A DNA stretch of 8,249 nt from Saprospiraceae bacterium (lineage in GTDB: Bacteria > Bacteroidota > Bacteroidia > Chitinophagales > Saprospiraceae), in the NCBI GenBank assembly GCA_020437045.1, contig JAGQWV010000253.1:1-8249 (forward strand), given 5' to 3'. This document shows positions 5,698 through 8,249 of the stretch, piece after piece. The notes below the pieces were generated by a model that saw only the letters and a program-made list of their open reading frames with translations, ran no database searches and was not told the DNA's origin. The position numbers were made by a program, and so were the translations under genes. The first letter of the stretch is position 1. The number at the start of each line of letters is the position of its first letter.

Positions 5698-6988
5698 TCT
5701 CCGTACCAAATTCGGAGCATTTCAAGAGAGTAGCACCATCCATCAATCGCTCAAAATCATAGGTAACCCGTTTCTTGGCAATAGCCCCTTCGATTCCTTT
5801 GATGATCAGATCGCCCGCTTCTTTCCATCCCATGTATTCAAGCATCATGACCCCCGAGAGAATCACAGAACTTGGGTTCACTTTGTCCAAACCTGCATAT
5901 TTTGGTGCTGTTCCATGCGTGGCTTCAAAAATAGCCAGACCGGTAGTATAATTTATATTGGCACCGGGAGCGATTCCAATTCCTCCGACAGCTGCAGCCA
6001 GGGCATCAGAAATATAATCACCGTTTAAGTTTAAGGTGGCAATCACCTCATATTCAGCCGGTCTCAACAATATTTGTTGTAAGAAGGCATCGGCAATGAC
6101 ATCTTTCACCAGGATGGCACCACCAGCCAAGGCTTTCTTTTGGGCTTCGGCAGCTGCCTGACTTCCTTCTTCGGCTGCAATTCGGTCATATTGGGCCCAG
6201 GTAAATACTTTGTCGCCAAATTCACGTTCTGCCAGTGCGTATCCCCACTCTTTAAATTTACCCTCGGTAAATTTCATGATATTGCCCTTATGCACCAAGG
6301 TGACACTTGGTCTCTTCTGATCTACTGCGTATTGAATAGCTGCTCTCACCAGTCGCTCGGTACCTTCTACCGAAACAGGTTTAATACCCAGAGATACTGT
6401 ATCGGGAAAACGAATCTGCGTCACACCCAAATCATCGATCAGAAATCTCTTTAATTTCTCTACTTCGGGTGTACCATTATTATATTCGATACCGGCATAG
6501 ATATCTTCTGTGTTTTCGCGGAAAATAACCATATCGACCAGTTCCGGATGTTTGACTGGGCTGGGAACGCCACTAAACCATCGTACCGGCCGGACGCAAG
6601 CATAAAGATCGAGTTTCTGGCGCAGTGCTACATTCAAGGAGCGAATTCCTCCACCAACCGGAGTCGTAAGCGGTCCTTTTATAGCCACCAGATACTCCTC
6701 GATATCCTGCAGAGTCTCCTCAGGTAGCCACTCACCTGTCTGATCAAAGGCCTTCTGCCCACAAAGTACTTCCTTCCAAGCAATCTTACGATCTCCTCCA
6801 TAGGCTTTCTCTACTGCTGCATCAAACACTCTTACTGATGCCGCCCAGATATCCGGTCCGATACCGTCACCTTCTATAAATGGGATTATAGGATGATTAG
6901 GAACTTGTAATTTGCCATTCTCGATCGTAATTTTTGCTCCTTCCATTGATTTAGATTTTAGATTTTGTCTGTGGGAAAAGTCAGGCAT
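5681..6988 (-). CDS. icd: NADP-dependent isocitrate dehydrogenase
   Basis: The enzyme oxidatively decarboxylates isocitrate to 2-oxoglutarate in the TCA cycle. The 435 residues follow the E. coli Icd type closely: FIEGDGIGPD (37-46), GPLTTPVGGGIRSLNVALRQ (105-124) with the substrate-site serine S117, N119 and R123, R133, FRENTEDIYAGIE (156-168), K234 in VHKGN, metal-binding aspartates in KDVIAD (D296, D300), and HGTAPKYAG (358-366). K363, Y364, Y410 and R414 correspond to the residues that select NADP over NAD. It is slightly longer than the E. coli enzyme, partly from a differing segment at about 262-290. Two starts are possible: ATG 6988, preceded at 9 bases by an AAAGGG Shine-Dalgarno-like run, or ATG 6946 (MEGAKI), which fits homologue N-termini. 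The first is kept on that signal, without certainty. It converges on the T9SS relic with a 17-base overlap. Confidence 0.96.
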   Translation of the reverse strand: MPDFSHRQNLKSKSMEGAKITIENGKLQVPNHPIIPFIEGDGIGPDIWAASVRVFDAAVEKAYGGDRKIAWKEVLCGQKAFDQTGEWLPEETLQDIEEYLVAIKGPLTTPVGGGIRSLNVALRQKLDLYACVRPVRWFSGVPSPVKHPELVDMVIFRENTEDIYAGIEYNNGTPEVEKLKRFLIDDLGVTQIRFPDTVSLGIKPVSVEGTERLVRAAIQYAVDQKRPSVTLVHKGNIMKFTEGKFKEWGYALAEREFGDKVFTWAQYDRIAAEEGSQAAAEAQKKALAGGAILVKDVIADAFLQQILLRPAEYEVIATLNLNGDYISDALAAAVGGIGIAPGANINYTTGLAIFEATHGTAPKYAGLDKVNPSSVILSGVMMLEYMGWKEAGDLIIKGIEGAIAKKRVTYDFERLMDGATLLKCSEFGTEIIANM

Positions 6989-7015
6989 ATTTCAATGCCC
7001 TTTTTAAAAGCAGTG

Positions 7016-7023
7016 CAAAAGTA
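7016..7023 (-). promoter_or_regulatory. Bacteroidota -7 box (TACTTTTG) for icd
   Basis: The plus-strand bases CAAAAGTA give TACTTTTG on the minus strand, a perfect TAnnTTTG match, 27 bases before the ATG at 6988 and 69 before the alternative at 6946. A -33 TTTG is not visible at standard spacing. Transcription starting near 7010 would leave room for the upstream ATG. Confidence 0.4.
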
Positions 7024-7435
7024 AGAATTTATTTATTTTGCTATATAGATCCTCTTTCGATTTAATGCGTTCTGCCACAATTATTTGCATGCCAACGATG
7101 ATATGTGAAATACATAGTGATTTCTGCGATCCGCGACATTTACCATTTCAGTAAAAAATAAACAATTCGCGCAGCTGACTACAACGATGAGGTAACCGAT
7201 ATAGACATCCTGTGTTGTGATCTTTGGTATTCAAAGCACTTTTTTGATCGGTTCAATCCTGCCAAAGTTTTTACGCCGAGAAAACCAGAAATCAACCGAG
7301 CCACTACTCATCCAACCTGGTATAGAAGCTCGTATCAATTGGATTAATCCACAATCAAAATAATCTTGTGAAGGTCATTCGTATATTCGTAAATTATTAT
7401 TTGACATTTCCTTATTCGCAGATTCAAAAATCATC
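7024..7435. other. Intergenic stretch between icd and ruvB with a possible gene remnant
   Basis: These bases separate the divergent icd and ruvB genes. A plus-strand frame is open for 61 codons from 7162 to TAA at 7345-7347 but has no ATG. Its translation is coding-like in composition, including DILCCDLWYSKHFFDRF and a proline- and aromatic-containing end (THPTWYRSSYQLD). In the same frame before the TAA at 7159 is a short run from GTG 7105 (VKYIVISAIRDIYHFSKK), so a decayed gene with an internal stop is possible. I do not recognise the product. No tRNA, CRISPR or transposon end is seen. The ruvB promoter must lie at the right end, but I see no perfect TAnnTTTG box there. The nearest candidate is a TTTG at 7401-7404. 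Confidence 0.3.
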
Positions 7436-8249
7436 ATGTCTAATCCCTTTCTAGATCCAAGTAGTGAGCAGCAAAGTCCAGAAGAGAAGATGGTGGAAAA
7501 GGCTCTCAGGCCAACAGAGTTCTCAGAGTTTTCCGGACAGCCAAAGATTGTAGAAAATCTGAAAGTATTTGTGCAGGCGGCCAAATTGAGAGGGGAGGCC
7601 CTGGATCATGTCTTGCTACATGGCCCTCCTGGTCTGGGTAAGACCACATTATCACACATTATTGCCAATGAGCTAGGGGCTCATTTGAAGTTGAGTTCTG
7701 GCCCCGTTTTGGAAAAACCTGGTGACCTGGCGGGACTATTAACGAATCTCGAAGAGAATGATGTCCTGTTTATCGATGAAATACACCGGTTAAACAATGT
7801 AGTGGAAGAGTATTTATACTCTGCCATGGAAGATTATCGGATTGACATTATGATTGACAGTGGTCCTAATGCCCGCTCGATTCAACTAACGTTAAATCCA
7901 TTTACTCTAATTGGCGCTACTACCAGGATGGGCCTTCTCACTCCACCAATGCGCGCCCGTTTTGGGATCAATTGCCTTCTGGACTATTACGATGCCAGTA
8001 CGCTTATGCGAATCATTAAAAGATCTGCTGCTATTCTCGCTATTCCCATTACAGATGAAGGGGCCGGCGAGATCGCCAGACGAAGCCGCGGCACCCCTAG
8101 AATAGCCAATGCGCTCTTAAGGAGAGTCCGGGATTTTGCCCAAATCAAAGGCGACGGCACCATCGGAATTGAGATCGCGAAGTATGGATTGGAGGCGCTT
8201 AATGTCGATGAAAGTGGCTTGGATGAGATGGACAATCGAATTTTGGACA
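7436..8249 (+). CDS. ruvB: Holliday junction branch-migration helicase RuvB (3' end beyond window)
   Basis: RuvB is the hexameric AAA+ motor that, with RuvA, drives Holliday-junction branch migration in recombination and repair. The 271 visible residues contain the N-terminal LRPTEFSEFSGQ (24-35), Walker A GPPGLGKTT (63-71), Walker B LFIDEIHRL (111-119), sensor 1 IGATTRMG (159-166), the arginine-finger segment PPMRARFG (170-177) and sensor 2 RGTPRIANALLRR (218-230, R222). RuvB is usually about 340 residues, so roughly 70 residues, most of the winged-helix DNA-binding domain, lie past 8249. The ATG at 7436 places the expected short leader before the conserved core. There is no strong Shine-Dalgarno, only an A-rich run at 7426-7430. 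The frame is uninterrupted to the window edge. ruvA and ruvC are not adjacent here. Confidence 0.96.
   Translation, partial: MSNPFLDPSSEQQSPEEKMVEKALRPTEFSEFSGQPKIVENLKVFVQAAKLRGEALDHVLLHGPPGLGKTTLSHIIANELGAHLKLSSGPVLEKPGDLAGLLTNLEENDVLFIDEIHRLNNVVEEYLYSAMEDYRIDIMIDSGPNARSIQLTLNPFTLIGATTRMGLLTPPMRARFGINCLLDYYDASTLMRIIKRSAAILAIPITDEGAGEIARRSRGTPRIANALLRRVRDFAQIKGDGTIGIEIAKYGLEALNVDESGLDEMDNRILD

Noticed and set aside
5528..6028. 166-codon plus-strand frame overlapping the T9SS relic and icd
   Set aside because: Most of it is antisense to strongly conserved icd codons, and its residues are Cys/His/Ser-rich without any recognisable domain.
7345..7353. TAATCCACA, one mismatch from a DnaA box
   Set aside because: A single near-match far from dnaA, without clustering, is expected by chance.
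7987..8235. 82-codon minus-strand frame inside ruvB
   Set aside because: It is antisense to the conserved sensor 2 region of RuvB; a shadow frame.
1..8249. CRISPR array, tRNA/rRNA genes, IS element, defence or other new multi-gene system
   Set aside because: I saw no regularly spaced direct repeats, no tRNA cloverleaf or rRNA sequence, no transposase, and no nuclease/toxin/defence motif in any supported gene.

Overview
The window looks like chromosomal DNA of a member of the Bacteroidota, probably a Saprospiria- or Chitinophagia-like lineage (lineage is inferred). Three things point that way. There are perfect TAnnTTTG-type -7 promoter boxes (TACTTTTG) ahead of three transcription units. There is a relic of a type IX secretion C-terminal sorting domain. 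There is also a DUF7935-like membrane protein beside a 5'-nucleotidase split into two genes. Shine-Dalgarno sequences are mostly weak or absent, which also fits the phylum.

Layout. Positions 1-399 hold no convincing intact gene. The first 100 bases are a large imperfect palindrome that looks like a dispersed repeat, followed by a start-less reading frame that may be a gene remnant. At 400-915 (+) lies a secreted small protein of lipocalin-like appearance. It converges on dnaA (936-2336, -) across only 20 bases that sit inside an AT-rich inverted repeat. Upstream of dnaA is a 313-base gap that is very AT-rich in its distal part. Next on the minus strand is a compact set transcribed toward dnaA: a DUF7935-like membrane protein (4342-4872), a lipoprotein with the C-terminal domain of 5'-nucleotidase (3575-4345, ATGA overlap), and a Tat-exported metallophosphatase with the catalytic N-terminal domain (2650-3564, 10 bases further on).

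A 120-base divergent promoter region (4873-4992) separates this operon from an A-type Fe-S carrier gene (4993-5349, +). Directly after that gene is a frameshifted T9SS sorting-domain relic (about 5367-5697, +), whose frame runs 17 bases into the 3' end of the convergent NADP-isocitrate dehydrogenase gene icd (5681-6988, -). A 447-base gap follows and contains a second start-less reading frame. The window ends inside ruvB (7436 to the edge, +), which keeps its AAA+ core but is cut before the end of the winged-helix domain.

The intact genes are mostly housekeeping: replication initiation, Holliday-junction migration, the TCA cycle, Fe-S maturation and nucleotide salvage. I found no defence system, CRISPR array, complete transposon or evident new multi-gene system. 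The most unusual items are the decayed sorting domain, the terminal palindrome, the split nucleotidase with two export routes, and the matched divergent promoter boxes.
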